A stretch of DNA of 64,000 nucleotides, from assembly GCF_014596475.1 (NCBI RefSeq), contig NZ_MECJ01000033.1, positions 558,001-622,000 on the forward strand, in the 5' to 3' direction. Origin of the DNA: Streptomyces sp. CBMA152 (GTDB taxonomy: Bacteria > Actinomycetota > Actinomycetes > Streptomycetales > Streptomycetaceae). Position numbers and translations under genes: made by a program. Below are positions 41,078-49,153 of the stretch, piece by piece (the first letter of the stretch is position 1; each line of letters starts with the position of its first letter). The notes below the pieces were generated by a model. That model was not told the DNA's origin. It saw only the letters and a list, made by a program, of their open reading frames with translations, and made no database searches.

Positions 41078-42228
41078 CGATCCTGCTGCCCCGCGCCGAC
41101 GGCTCGCTCGTACGGTACGAGCCCCGCCCCGACCCGATCGCGTTCGCACCGGGCGGCCCACCCGCCTCCCGTACGGTCTTCGCGGCCGCCCACGTGGTCG
41201 CCGACCCTTGTGCGGACCCTCATAAGGACACGACCTCCGCCGTCGACTGGGACGCCACGCTCGCCTTCCGGCGCCACCTGTGGTCGCACGGGCTCGGGGT
41301 CGCCGAGGCCATGGACACCGCGCAGCGCGGTATGGGCCTGGAGTGGGCCGGGGCCGCCGAGCTGATCCGGCGCTCGGCCGCCGAGGCGAAGGCGGCCGGG
41401 GGCCGGATCGCCTGCGGAGTGGGCACCGACCAGCTGACCGGCCCGGCCACGATCGCCGAGGTCACAGGCGCGTACGAGGAACAGCTCGCGCTCGTCGAGA
41501 GCGTCGGCGCGCAGGCCGTCCTGATGGCGTCGCGCGCGCTCGCGGCCGTGGCGCGCGGGCCCGAGGACTATCTCGCCGTGTACGGGCGGCTGTTGGAGCA
41601 GACCGCCCGGCCGGTGATCCTGCACTGGCTCGGCCCGATGTTCGACCCGGCCCTGACGGGGTACTGGGGCTCGCCCGACCTCGACCTCGCCACCGAGACC
41701 TTCACGAAGATCATCGCCGCCCACCCCGGCAAGGTCGACGGCATCAAGGTGTCGCTGCTCGACGCGGCCCGGGAGGTCGCGCTGAGGCGACAGCTGCCAG
41801 AGGGTGTGACCTGCTACACCGGCGACGACTTCCACTACCCGGAGCTCATCGCGGGGGACGAACAGGGCTTCAGCCACGCCCTGTTGGGCATCTTCGACCC
41901 GCTCGCGCCGCTGGCCGCGCAGGCCGTACGAGCGCTGGACGCGGACGACCCGGACGGATTCCGGCGGCTCCTCGACCCCACCGTGGAGCTCTCCCGCCAC
42001 CTCTTCGAGGCCCCTACCCGCTTCTACAAGACGGGCGTGGTCCTGCTCGCCTGGCTCGCGGGGCACCAGGACCACTTCACGATGGTGGGCGGCCTCCAGT
42101 CAGCCCGCTCGCTGCCGCATCTGGCCCGGGCGTACGAACTGGCCGACGGGCTCGGCCTGTTGCCCGACCCCGGGCGGGCCGAGGCACGGATGAAAAACCT
42201 GCTGAACGTGTACGGAGTCGACCAGTGA
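41074..42228 (+). CDS. DUF993-family protein (dihydrodipicolinate synthase-like TIM barrel)
   Basis: A 384-residue protein of the DUF993 family, distantly like the DHDPS/N-acetylneuraminate lyase aldolases. Conserved stretches include FAAAHVVADPCADPHKDTTSAVDWDATLAFRRHLW written in parts near residues 35-70, AMDTAQRGMGLEW (about 78), IACGVGTDQL, VILHWLGPMFDPAL and GIKVSLLD (about 225-233), where the Lys could be the Schiff-base lysine, then TCYTGDDFHYPEL. It starts at GTG 41074, overlapping the upstream stop, and its stop overlaps the next start (GTGA twice), so the three genes act together. I infer an aldolase or lyase on the oxidised sugar; no reaction is known to me for the family. Confidence 0.82.
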   Translation: MTILLPRADGSLVRYEPRPDPIAFAPGGPPASRTVFAAAHVVADPCADPHKDTTSAVDWDATLAFRRHLWSHGLGVAEAMDTAQRGMGLEWAGAAELIRRSAAEAKAAGGRIACGVGTDQLTGPATIAEVTGAYEEQLALVESVGAQAVLMASRALAAVARGPEDYLAVYGRLLEQTARPVILHWLGPMFDPALTGYWGSPDLDLATETFTKIIAAHPGKVDGIKVSLLDAAREVALRRQLPEGVTCYTGDDFHYPELIAGDEQGFSHALLGIFDPLAPLAAQAVRALDADDPDGFRRLLDPTVELSRHLFEAPTRFYKTGVVLLAWLAGHQDHFTMVGGLQSARSLPHLARAYELADGLGLLPDPGRAEARMKNLLNVYGVDQ

Positions 42229-43067
42229 GCCCTGCACATCCCGCCCTTTCCCGTCTCAGCCTCAATCAGATGACCGTGAAGCAGTTGTCGCTGCCCCGAC
42301 TCGTGTACACCTGCGCCCAGTTGGGCGTTCCCGGCGTCGGACTGTGGCGCGAGCCCGTGCGGGCGTACGGCGTGGAGGCCGCCGCCAAGCTCGTCCGGGA
42401 CGCCGGGCTGAGCGTCACCTCGCTCTGCCGGGGCGGCTTCTTCACCACCGCCGAGCCCCACGCGCGCGTAAAGGCTCTCGACGACAACCGGGCCGCGATC
42501 GACGAGGCGGCGACGCTCGGCACGGACACCCTGGTGCTGGTCTGCGGCGGGCTGCCCGAGGGGAGCCGGGACCTGGCGGGCGCGCGGGAGCGGGTCGCCG
42601 ACGCGCTCGCCGAACTCGGCCCCTACGCGCGCGTGCGGGGCGTACGCCTCGCGGTCGAACCGCTGCACCCCATGTACGCGTCCGACCGCTGTGTCGTGTC
42701 CACCCTCGGCCAGGCCCTCGACCTGGCCGAACGCTTCCCGGCCGAGGAGGTGGGGGTCGTCGTCGACACGTACCACGTGTGGTGGGACGACCTGGCCCCG
42801 GCGGCCGTCACGCGCGCGGGGGCCGCCGGCCGCATCCACGCATTCCAACTCGCCGACTGGGTCACGCCGTTGCCCGAGGGCGTACTCACCGGGCGCGGCC
42901 AGCTCGGGGACGGCTCGATCGATCTGCGGGACTGGTGGCGGCGGGTGGACGCGGCCGGGTACACGGGCCCGGTCGAGGTGGAGCTCTTCAACGAGGCGCT
43001 GTGGCGGCGGGACGGGGTGGAGGTCCTGCGCGAGACGGTCGAACGGTTCCGGTCGTGCGCGCCGTGA
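42225..43067 (+). CDS. Sugar phosphate isomerase/epimerase-like TIM barrel
   Basis: A 280-residue xylose-isomerase-like (AP endonuclease 2) TIM barrel. Metal ligands follow the family pattern: AVEPLHPMYASDRC (Glu, about 143), VVVDTYHVWWD (Asp/His, about 175-185), HAFQLADW (about 205), and EVELFNEALW near the C-terminus. It begins at GTG 42225 overlapping the DUF993 stop. The N-terminus LSLNQMTVKQLSLPRLVYTC is typical. It belongs to the same operon as the oxidoreductase and DUF993 protein, so it would isomerise, dehydrate or cleave the ketosugar they produce. Exact chemistry cannot be read from the sequence. Five GTGCTC hexamers follow its stop. Confidence 0.85.
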   Translation: MSPAHPALSRLSLNQMTVKQLSLPRLVYTCAQLGVPGVGLWREPVRAYGVEAAAKLVRDAGLSVTSLCRGGFFTTAEPHARVKALDDNRAAIDEAATLGTDTLVLVCGGLPEGSRDLAGARERVADALAELGPYARVRGVRLAVEPLHPMYASDRCVVSTLGQALDLAERFPAEEVGVVVDTYHVWWDDLAPAAVTRAGAAGRIHAFQLADWVTPLPEGVLTGRGQLGDGSIDLRDWWRRVDAAGYTGPVEVELFNEALWRRDGVEVLRETVERFRSCAP

Positions 43068-43075
43068 GGCACGCG

Positions 43076-43109
<34 letters not shown>

Positions 43110-43150
43110 ATGGCGTACGCGATGTCGTACCCGCCCGGCATACTGGCCCC

Positions 43151-43672
43151 GTGTCCGACACACACGCCACTCCCCCGCCCCCCGAACCCGTCCTGCGGGA
43201 CCCCCGCCCGGGGGACCTGGGCTGGGTGGTGCAGCGACATGGGGCGCTGTACGCCGCCGAGTACGGGTGGAACGCCGAGTTCGAGGGCATGGTCGCCGGG
43301 ATCGTCGCCGGTTTCGCCCAGGACCACGACCCGCACCTCGAACGCGTCTGGATCGCCGAGCTCGACGGGCGGCCGGTGGGCTCGGTGATGTGCGTACGCG
43401 ACGACGCCCCCGGCACCGCCCGGCTGCGCCTGCTCCTGGTGGAGCCCGAGGCGCGCGGCCACGGGCTCGGGGACCGGCTGGTCGGGGAGGTCGTGGCGTT
43501 CGCCCGCGAGGCCGGGTACCGCGATCTGGTGCTCTGGACCTACGACGCGCTCGCCACCGCCCGCGCCCTCTACCAACGGCACGGGTTCACCCTGGTCACC
43601 GAGGAGGCGCACCGTTCGTACGGCGCCGACCTGGTCGGGCAGGACTGGCGGCTCAGCCTGAAGGACGGGTGA
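43151..43672 (+). CDS. GNAT-family N-acetyltransferase
   Basis: A 173-residue acetyltransferase. The acetyl-CoA-binding motif A is visible in LRLLLVEPEARGHGLGDRLVGEVVAFAREAGY, given here by its ends: LLLVEPEARGHGLG is residues about 94-107, with the R/Q-x-x-G-x-G pattern as RGHGLG. Motif B includes LWTYDALATARALYQRHGF. Many relatives have an N-terminal MarR domain; here it is absent. Start GTG 43151 (VSDTHATPPPPEP); there is no clear RBS, and CATACT lies 6 nt upstream, so the mRNA could be leaderless. It lies between two TIM-barrel genes but has no obvious tie to sugar metabolism. Confidence 0.85.
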   Translation: MSDTHATPPPPEPVLRDPRPGDLGWVVQRHGALYAAEYGWNAEFEGMVAGIVAGFAQDHDPHLERVWIAELDGRPVGSVMCVRDDAPGTARLRLLLVEPEARGHGLGDRLVGEVVAFAREAGYRDLVLWTYDALATARALYQRHGFTLVTEEAHRSYGADLVGQDWRLSLKDG

Positions 43673-43677
43673 CCGCG

Positions 43678-44523
43678 ATGCGCTACGCGTTCTCCACGCT
43701 CGGGGTGCCCGGCCTGCCCGTCCCCGAGGTCGCCCGGCTCGCCGCCGCGCACGGCTACCAGGGCGTCGAGCTGCGCGCCCATCCCGAGGAGCCCGTGCAC
43801 ACCGGCATCGGGATGCGCGAACGGGCCGCCGCTGTAAGGGAGTTCGCCGCGCAGGGTGTGGACATCCTCGCCGTCGCCGGGTACGCGCGCGTGGCCGGTC
43901 CCGGCGACCCCGAGCGGCTCGACGAGTTGGTGTTCCTCGCGCACGACCTCGGCGCCCGGTACGTACGTGTCTTCCCCGGCGGCGACGGCTCCCCGAACGA
44001 CGACGGCATCGCGGTACGGCGGCTGCGGGAGGTCGCGGACCTGGCCGCCGAGCGCGGTGTGCGCGTCCTGCTCGAAACGCATGACTCGCACCGCACGGGC
44101 GCGGCCGTCGCCCGCATCCTGGACCGGGTCGGCGCGCCGCACATCGGCGCGCTGTGGGACGTGATGCACACCTGGCTCGGCGGCGAGAGCCCGGCCGCCA
44201 CCCACACCGCACTCGCCCCGCACCTCGGATACGTACAGGTCAAGGACATCGCATCGGCCGAGGACACCACACCGCTCGCGCTCGGGGCCGGGGTGCTCCC
44301 GCTCGCCGCGTGCCTGGCGCGGCTCAGGCCGGACGGCTGGCTGTGCTGGGAGTACGAGAAGCGGTGGTATCCGGACGCGGCGGAGCTGCCGGGGCTGCTG
44401 ACGGCGGGGCGGGAGCATCTGGACGCGCTGCTCGCCTCGTCAGGAACCCAGGGATCCGGGGCAGCGACGTCAGCGCCACCCCGCCCACCAGCAGCACCGC
44501 CGCGCACCACCGCAGCGGGCTGA
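43678..44523 (+). CDS. Sugar phosphate isomerase/epimerase-like TIM barrel with Ala/Pro-rich tail
   Basis: A 281-residue TIM barrel of the same superfamily as the one at 42225. Visible: MRYAFSTLGVPGLPVPEVARL start, GVELRAHPEEPVH (about 27-39), RVLLETHDSHRTG (about 125-137; Glu and His ligands), ALWDVMHTWLGGE (Asp/His, about 158), YVQVKDIAS (about 183) and WLCWEYEKRW (Glu near 222). The fold ends at about 256 (DALLASS); the last 25 residues are Ala/Pro/Thr-rich and lie antisense to the EamA gene's tail. ATG 43678 is preferred over GTG 43669, which overlaps the GNAT stop but has GGACGG too close. Probably the last gene of the LacI-controlled unit. Confidence 0.83.
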   Translation: MRYAFSTLGVPGLPVPEVARLAAAHGYQGVELRAHPEEPVHTGIGMRERAAAVREFAAQGVDILAVAGYARVAGPGDPERLDELVFLAHDLGARYVRVFPGGDGSPNDDGIAVRRLREVADLAAERGVRVLLETHDSHRTGAAVARILDRVGAPHIGALWDVMHTWLGGESPAATHTALAPHLGYVQVKDIASAEDTTPLALGAGVLPLAACLARLRPDGWLCWEYEKRWYPDAAELPGLLTAGREHLDALLASSGTQGSGAATSAPPRPPAAPPRTTAAG

Positions 44524-45304
44524 CCGGCTCGCCCAGGAACAGGGCCGCCGACGACATCCCGAAGACGGGCACCAGCAGGCTGAACGGCGCCACCGACGAC
44601 GCCGGGTGGTGGCGCAGCAGATACCCCCACGCCCCGAACCCGAAGACCGTACTGCCCCAGGCGACATAGACGAGCGCGCCCGCGCCGCTCCAGTCGAACG
44701 ACCGCAGCGCCGCCGCGTCCCGGCCCGGGCCCTCGAAGAGGAGGGAGAGGCCGATCAGGGGCAGGATCGGGACCGTCGAGACCCACACCATGAAGTTGAG
44801 CGCGTCGGGCGGGGCGGCCTTGCGGGTGAGGACGTTCGAGACGCCCCAGCAGGCGGCGGCCGCGACGGTGAGGGCGAAGCCGAGCAGCGGCCCGCTCGCG
44901 CCCTCGCCCACGGCGGCGACGGCGATCCCGGCGAGAGCGACCAGCATCCCCAACAGCCGTGTGCGGCCGGGCCGTTCACCCAGGGCCACCATCGCCACGA
45001 CCGCCGTGAACACCGCCTGGATCTGGAGCACCAGCGAGGAGAGCCCAGCCGGCATCCCCTCGTTCATACCGGTGAAGAGCAGCCCGAACTTGGCGACCCC
45101 TAGGACAAGTCCGACCGCCACCAGCCACTTCCACCCGACCTTCGGGCGCCCCACGAAGAACACGGCGGGCAGCGCCGCGACCAGGAAGCGCAGGGCGGAG
45201 AAGAGCAGCGGCGGGAAGTGGCCGAGGCCGACCTCGACGACCGTGAAGTTCACCCCCCAGACGGCGGTGACCAGCACGGCGAGCACGATGTGTACGGGAC
45301 GCAT
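44324..45304 (-). CDS. EamA-family (DMT) transporter
   Basis: A 326-residue drug/metabolite exporter with ten hydrophobic helices arranged as two EamA repeats: IVLAVLVTAVWGVNFTVVEVG (first helix) and LGFALTVAAAACWGVSNVLTRK (sixth) carry the paired W-G-x-N/S signature, and the second repeat ends at LLVGGVALTSLP (about 290). The C-terminal 35 residues are Ala/Pro/Arg-rich and lie antisense to the convergent TIM-barrel gene, giving a 200-bp overlap. Exporters of this family handle amino acids or nucleosides. Start ATG 45304 lacks a strong RBS. Divergent from the LysR gene, which is the likely regulator. Confidence 0.87.
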   Translation of the reverse strand: MRPVHIVLAVLVTAVWGVNFTVVEVGLGHFPPLLFSALRFLVAALPAVFFVGRPKVGWKWLVAVGLVLGVAKFGLLFTGMNEGMPAGLSSLVLQIQAVFTAVVAMVALGERPGRTRLLGMLVALAGIAVAAVGEGASGPLLGFALTVAAAACWGVSNVLTRKAAPPDALNFMVWVSTVPILPLIGLSLLFEGPGRDAAALRSFDWSGAGALVYVAWGSTVFGFGAWGYLLRHHPASSVAPFSLLVPVFGMSSAALFLGEPVSPLRWCAAVLLVGGVALTSLPRIPGFLTRRAARPDAPAPPSAAPAAPPRPDTTASRTPSTASRPA

Positions 45305-45415
45305 ACGTCGAGGATCTCCGGGTGGACCATGTAGCACCAGCGCGTATTTCTTCATGGTTGGATTGAGCAGACGTAATGAGTCCCTGTGGACGGATCTTGG
45401 GAAGGTGAGGCCGTC

Positions 45416-46336
45416 GTGCTCGATCTCGCCCGGCTGCGCGCGCTGCACGCCGTCTCCGTCCACGGGTCCGTGGCGGCCGCCGCCACCGCCCTCGGCTACA
45501 CCCCCTCCGCCGTCTCCCAGCAGATCACCAAGCTGGAGCGGGAGACCCGCACCACGCTCCTGGAGCGGCGCGGGCGCGGGGTCGCGCTCACCGAGGATGC
45601 GCTGCATCTCGCCGCAACGGCACAGGAGTTGCTGGCGCTGGTCGAGCGCGCCGAGACCACCTTGGAGGAGCGCCGGGGACTGCCCACCGGGCGGCTGACG
45701 GTCGCGGCGTTCGCCACGGCGGCGCGCGGGCTGCTGCCGGGCGTGCTGGCCCAACTCGCCCGCGAGCACCCGGACCTGGACACCCGGCTGTCCGAGATCG
45801 ACCCGCATCTGTCCATCGACCTGGTGGCGAAGGGCGTCGTCGATCTGGCGGTGACGCACGACTGGGACATCGCGCCGCTGCCCGCCCCCGAGGGCGTGGA
45901 GCACGCGGTGATCGGCGACGACCTGTGCGACCTGCTCGTACCGAAGGACCACCGGCTCGCCGGGCGGCGGTCGGTGCGCCGCGCCGAGCTCGCCCGGGAG
46001 CACTGGATCTGCCAGCCGCCCGGGTCGGTCTGCCACGACTGGCTGGTGCGGACGCTGCGGGCCGACGGATACGAGCCGGATCTGCGCCACCAGGCCGCCG
46101 AGTACCACACCCAACTCGCCCTGGTCTCCCACGGGTTGGGCATCGCGCTGATTCCCCGCCTCGGCCGGGGTCCACTGCCCGACGGCGTGGTGGCGGTCCG
46201 GCTGGAGCCCGCTCCGGTGCGCCGGTTGTACGCCCTGTGGCGCACGGGGGCCGCCCGCCGCCCGGCCATCACGGCGGCGGTGTCGGCGCTCCAGTCGCAG
46301 TGGCCGACCGCCGCGCCGCCTCCCGTACGACTCTGA
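45416..46336 (+). CDS. LysR-family transcriptional regulator
   Basis: A 306-residue regulator with the LysR winged HTH: LDLARLRALHAVSVHGSVAAAATALG then YTPSAVSQQITKLERET (residues about 1-45). The effector domain starts near 90 (GRLTVAAFATAARGLLPGVL) and ends with GLGIALIPRLG, the conserved LysR ending. I chose GTG 45416 (VLDLARLRAL), preceded by AAGGTGAGG 6 nt upstream, over 45386. Divergent from the EamA exporter across 111 bp, the standard LysR/EamA pairing (as in LysE/ArgP-like systems). The inducer is probably what the transporter exports; this is inference. Confidence 0.88.
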   Translation: MLDLARLRALHAVSVHGSVAAAATALGYTPSAVSQQITKLERETRTTLLERRGRGVALTEDALHLAATAQELLALVERAETTLEERRGLPTGRLTVAAFATAARGLLPGVLAQLAREHPDLDTRLSEIDPHLSIDLVAKGVVDLAVTHDWDIAPLPAPEGVEHAVIGDDLCDLLVPKDHRLAGRRSVRRAELAREHWICQPPGSVCHDWLVRTLRADGYEPDLRHQAAEYHTQLALVSHGLGIALIPRLGRGPLPDGVVAVRLEPAPVRRLYALWRTGAARRPAITAAVSALQSQWPTAAPPPVRL

Positions 46337-46668
46337 ACACACCGGTGACTTCCGTACCGAATTCTCCGAATCGGGCCCCGGCCGGGAACCCACCGGCGGC
46401 GGGCTCCGTCCAACGTCCGTACTGCCGGTGAGTCTCCGCAATGCGGTGTCGGCGATCGCTGCTGGCTGCGAACGGCCGACTCCCCTCTCCAACCGCCTGC
46501 GGCCGGCAGCACACCGCCACCGGTGCGCCCCCCTCCGACTGCGCCGGTGGCGGTCCCTTTTCCGGGGCCACTCGGAGCCCGTCGATGCGCGCCCTCTTGA
46601 CCGGTAATAATTTTCCGGTTATCCGTTCGGCGTTGGAAGTTTCTTCCACGCCTACGGATGGAGCGCAC
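46337..46668 (+). promoter_or_regulatory. 332-nt leader of the GH3 gene with a candidate promoter
   Basis: There is no gene here. TTGACC (46597-46602) and TATCCG (46620-46625), 17 nt apart, form a fair promoter; the spacer is AT-rich (TAATAATTTT) and flanked by CCGG/CCGG. Transcription would start about 37 nt before the GTG. I see no other structure. Confidence 0.4.
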
Positions 46669-48480
46669 GTGTCGCACCGCACCTCCAGACGCACCCTCCT
46701 CACCGCGGCCGCCGCCGCAGGCGCGGCGGCCGCCGTCGGGTCCGCCCTCCCCGCGTACGCGGGCGAGCGGCGTGACCACGAGCGGCTGCGGCGGATCATC
46801 GCCCGGATGTCGATCGAGGAGAAGGTCGGCCAGCTCTTCGTGATGCGGGTCTACGGACACTCCGCGACCGCACCCGACCAGGTGGACATCGACGCCAACC
46901 TGAGCGAGATCGGGGTCCGCACCGCCGCCGAGCTCATCGCGAAGTACCACGTCGGCGGCATCATCTACTTCACCTGGGCGCACAACACCCGCGACCCGCA
47001 CCAGATCGCCGACCTCTCCAACGGCATCCAGCGCGCCGGACTCGCCCAGCCCACGCCCGTACCGCTGATCATCGCCACCGACCAGGAGCACGGCATCGTC
47101 TGCCGCGTCGGCTACCCGGCCACGCTCTTCCCGGGCGCGATGGCGCTCGGCGCGGGCCGCTCCGCGCGCGACGCGACCACCGTCGGACGCATCGCCGGGG
47201 CCGAGCTGCGCGCGATCGGGATCCGGCAGAACTACTCGCCCGTCTCGGACGTCAACGTGAACCCGGCCAACCCCGTCATCGGCGTACGGTCCTTCGGCGC
47301 CGATCCGGCGGCCGTGGCGCGGATGGTGGCGGCCGAAGTACGCGGCTACCAGGGCGCCGGGATCGCGGCGACCGCCAAGCACTTCCCGGGGCATGGCGAC
47401 ACGACCGTCGACAGCCACACCGGTATCCCGATCATCACCCACACCCGCGAGCAGTGGGAGAAGCTGGACGCGCCGCCGTTCCGGGCCGCGATCGCCGCCG
47501 GGATCGACTCGGTGATGACGGCCCACATCCAGTTCCCGGCGCTCGACCCGACCAACGACCCGGCGACGCTCTCGCACCCCATCCTCACCGGCATCCTGCG
47601 CGAGCAGCTGGGCTTCGCCGGGGTGGTCGTGACGGACGCGCTCAATATGCAGGGCGTACGGGACAAGTACGGCGACGACCGGGTGCCGGTGCTCGCCCTG
47701 AAGGCCGGCGCCGACCAGCTGCTCGACCCGCCGAAGCTGGACGTCGCCTGGAACGGGGTGCTCTCGGCGGTCCACAGCGGCGAGCTCACCGAGGCCCGGC
47801 TCGACGTGTCGATCCTGCGGATCCTCGAACTCAAGGAGCGGCGCGGCCTGTTCAGCCACCCGTACGTCTCCCAGCGCGAGGTGGACCGGGTGGTCGGCAC
47901 CCGGCCGCATCTCGCCGCCGCCGACGCGGTGGCCGAGCGGACCACGACGCTGCTGGTCAACAAGGGCGGGCTGCTGCCGCTGTCACGCAAGCATCGCCGG
48001 AACATCCTGGTGGTGGGCGCCGACCCCGATTCGCCGTCCGGGACGACCGGCCCGCCCACGGCGGTCCTGGCCAAGGCGCTGACCGGACTGGGCTTCACGG
48101 CAAGCACGTTGCCGACCGGTTCGCTGCCCTCCCAAACCCAGATCGACAAGGCGGTGGCGGCCGCACGGGGCAAGGACGCGGTGGTCGTCGCCACCTACAA
48201 CGCGGGGGCGGGCGGCGCCCAGTCCCGGCTGATGGCGGCGCTGGGCGCGACCGGCGTGCCCGTGATCCACCTCGCGATCCGCAACCCGTACGACATCGCG
48301 CATCTCAGCGGATTCACGGCCTCGCTCGCCACCTACTCCTGGACCGACGTCGAACTCCGCGCGGCGGTACGGGTGTTGGCGGGCAGGGCGGCACCGGTCG
48401 GACGGCTGCCGGTGGCCGTGCCGCGCGGGGACGATCCGACCCAGGTTCTGTACCCGATCGGCTACGGACTGTCGTACTAG
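46669..48480 (+). CDS. Secreted glycoside hydrolase family 3 (beta-N-acetylhexosaminidase-like), Tat substrate
   Basis: A 603-residue exported enzyme. The twin-arginine signal SRRTLLTAAAAAGAAAA ends in LPAYA, giving a cleavage site near residue 30. The GH3 TIM barrel contains KHFPGHGDTTVDSHTGIP (about 232-250), the NagZ-type loop with the Asp-His acid/base dyad, and the nucleophile Asp in GVVVTDALNMQGV (about 320). A C-terminal alpha/beta sandwich domain (about 420-603) ends YPIGYGLSY. It would remove N-acetylglucosamine residues from chitin or peptidoglycan fragments outside the cell. Start GTG 46669 with GGAG 5 nt upstream spacing. Monocistronic, or followed by the lipoprotein gene 65 nt downstream. 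Confidence 0.92.
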   Translation: MSHRTSRRTLLTAAAAAGAAAAVGSALPAYAGERRDHERLRRIIARMSIEEKVGQLFVMRVYGHSATAPDQVDIDANLSEIGVRTAAELIAKYHVGGIIYFTWAHNTRDPHQIADLSNGIQRAGLAQPTPVPLIIATDQEHGIVCRVGYPATLFPGAMALGAGRSARDATTVGRIAGAELRAIGIRQNYSPVSDVNVNPANPVIGVRSFGADPAAVARMVAAEVRGYQGAGIAATAKHFPGHGDTTVDSHTGIPIITHTREQWEKLDAPPFRAAIAAGIDSVMTAHIQFPALDPTNDPATLSHPILTGILREQLGFAGVVVTDALNMQGVRDKYGDDRVPVLALKAGADQLLDPPKLDVAWNGVLSAVHSGELTEARLDVSILRILELKERRGLFSHPYVSQREVDRVVGTRPHLAAADAVAERTTTLLVNKGGLLPLSRKHRRNILVVGADPDSPSGTTGPPTAVLAKALTGLGFTASTLPTGSLPSQTQIDKAVAAARGKDAVVVATYNAGAGGAQSRLMAALGATGVPVIHLAIRNPYDIAHLSGFTASLATYSWTDVELRAAVRVLAGRAAPVGRLPVAVPRGDDPTQVLYPIGYGLSY

Positions 48481-48545
48481 AGATACCCCTCGCATCCCCT
48501 GGCGAGCCGCCCGGGCCGCAGGTCACGCTGGTGCGGGGGTCGGTC

Positions 48546-49112
48546 ATGCGCGCGTACGGTTCGGTCAGGGCGGTTCTGGCGGTGTCCGCCGCCCTGTTGC
48601 TCACGGCGGGCTGTCAACGGGCGGCGGGCGGCCCGGCCGAGCGCGTACCGCCCGCGCCGTCGAAGGCGACGTTCCTGGGACCCGGGGCCTGCGCGGCGCA
48701 CGGGCAGGCGTTCACCGAGGTGCCCTGCACCAGCGAGCGCGCGGTGGCGCGGGTCTCGGTCCGCCGCGCGGGCACGGCACACACGGCCGCCGGGTGCCCC
48801 CTGAACACGGACTTCGTCCTGTACATCGACGGCCGGGCCACCGCGGGCTACGCCTGCATGCGCAACCTGGAGGCACCGCACCCCGGCGACCCGGGCATGG
48901 GCGGCGGCCCCTTCACGGTCGTCGGCGACTGCGTCTACCAGGCGGGCGAGGGCCAGGTGAAGGAAACACCGTGCGACGGCTCGGGCCCCGAGCCCCCGGC
49001 GTACAACGTGACGAAGGCGGTGACCCGCCGGACCGACTGCCCACCGACGACGGCGATGTACGTGGAGCTGACGGGCGGGGCGCAACGGGTGGGGTGCGCG
49101 CGGCGGTTGTGA
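48546..49112 (+). CDS. Secreted lipoprotein with two tandem four-cysteine domains, function unknown
   Basis: A 188-residue lipoprotein. The signal peptide VLAVSAALLLTAGC has a clear lipobox (LTAGC). The mature part has eight further Cys in two repeats: GACAAHG...VPCTSER...AGCPLNTDFVLYIDG...GYAC (about 48-100) and GDCVYQ...TPCDG...TDCPPTTAMYVELTG...VGC (about 122-185). Each repeat has the order C, PC, C-P, C, which looks like an internal duplication with two disulfides each. I recognise no characterised family; a cell-surface binding protein is plausible. Start ATG 48546; an in-frame GTG at 48531 would add five residues. Convergent with the S37 peptidase gene. Confidence 0.8.
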   Translation: MRAYGSVRAVLAVSAALLLTAGCQRAAGGPAERVPPAPSKATFLGPGACAAHGQAFTEVPCTSERAVARVSVRRAGTAHTAAGCPLNTDFVLYIDGRATAGYACMRNLEAPHPGDPGMGGGPFTVVGDCVYQAGEGQVKETPCDGSGPEPPAYNVTKAVTRRTDCPPTTAMYVELTGGAQRVGCARRL

Positions 49113-49120
49113 AGCGACGC

Positions 49121-49146
49121 GGGCCCAGGGGCGTACCCCCGGGCCC
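49121..49146. terminator. Hairpin between convergent lipoprotein and peptidase genes
   Basis: GGGCCC-A-GGGG and CCCC-C-GGGCCC pair around a CGTA loop with one mismatch, in the 41-nt convergent spacer. It probably serves both directions. Confidence 0.65.
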
Positions 49147-49153
49147 CCATCAC

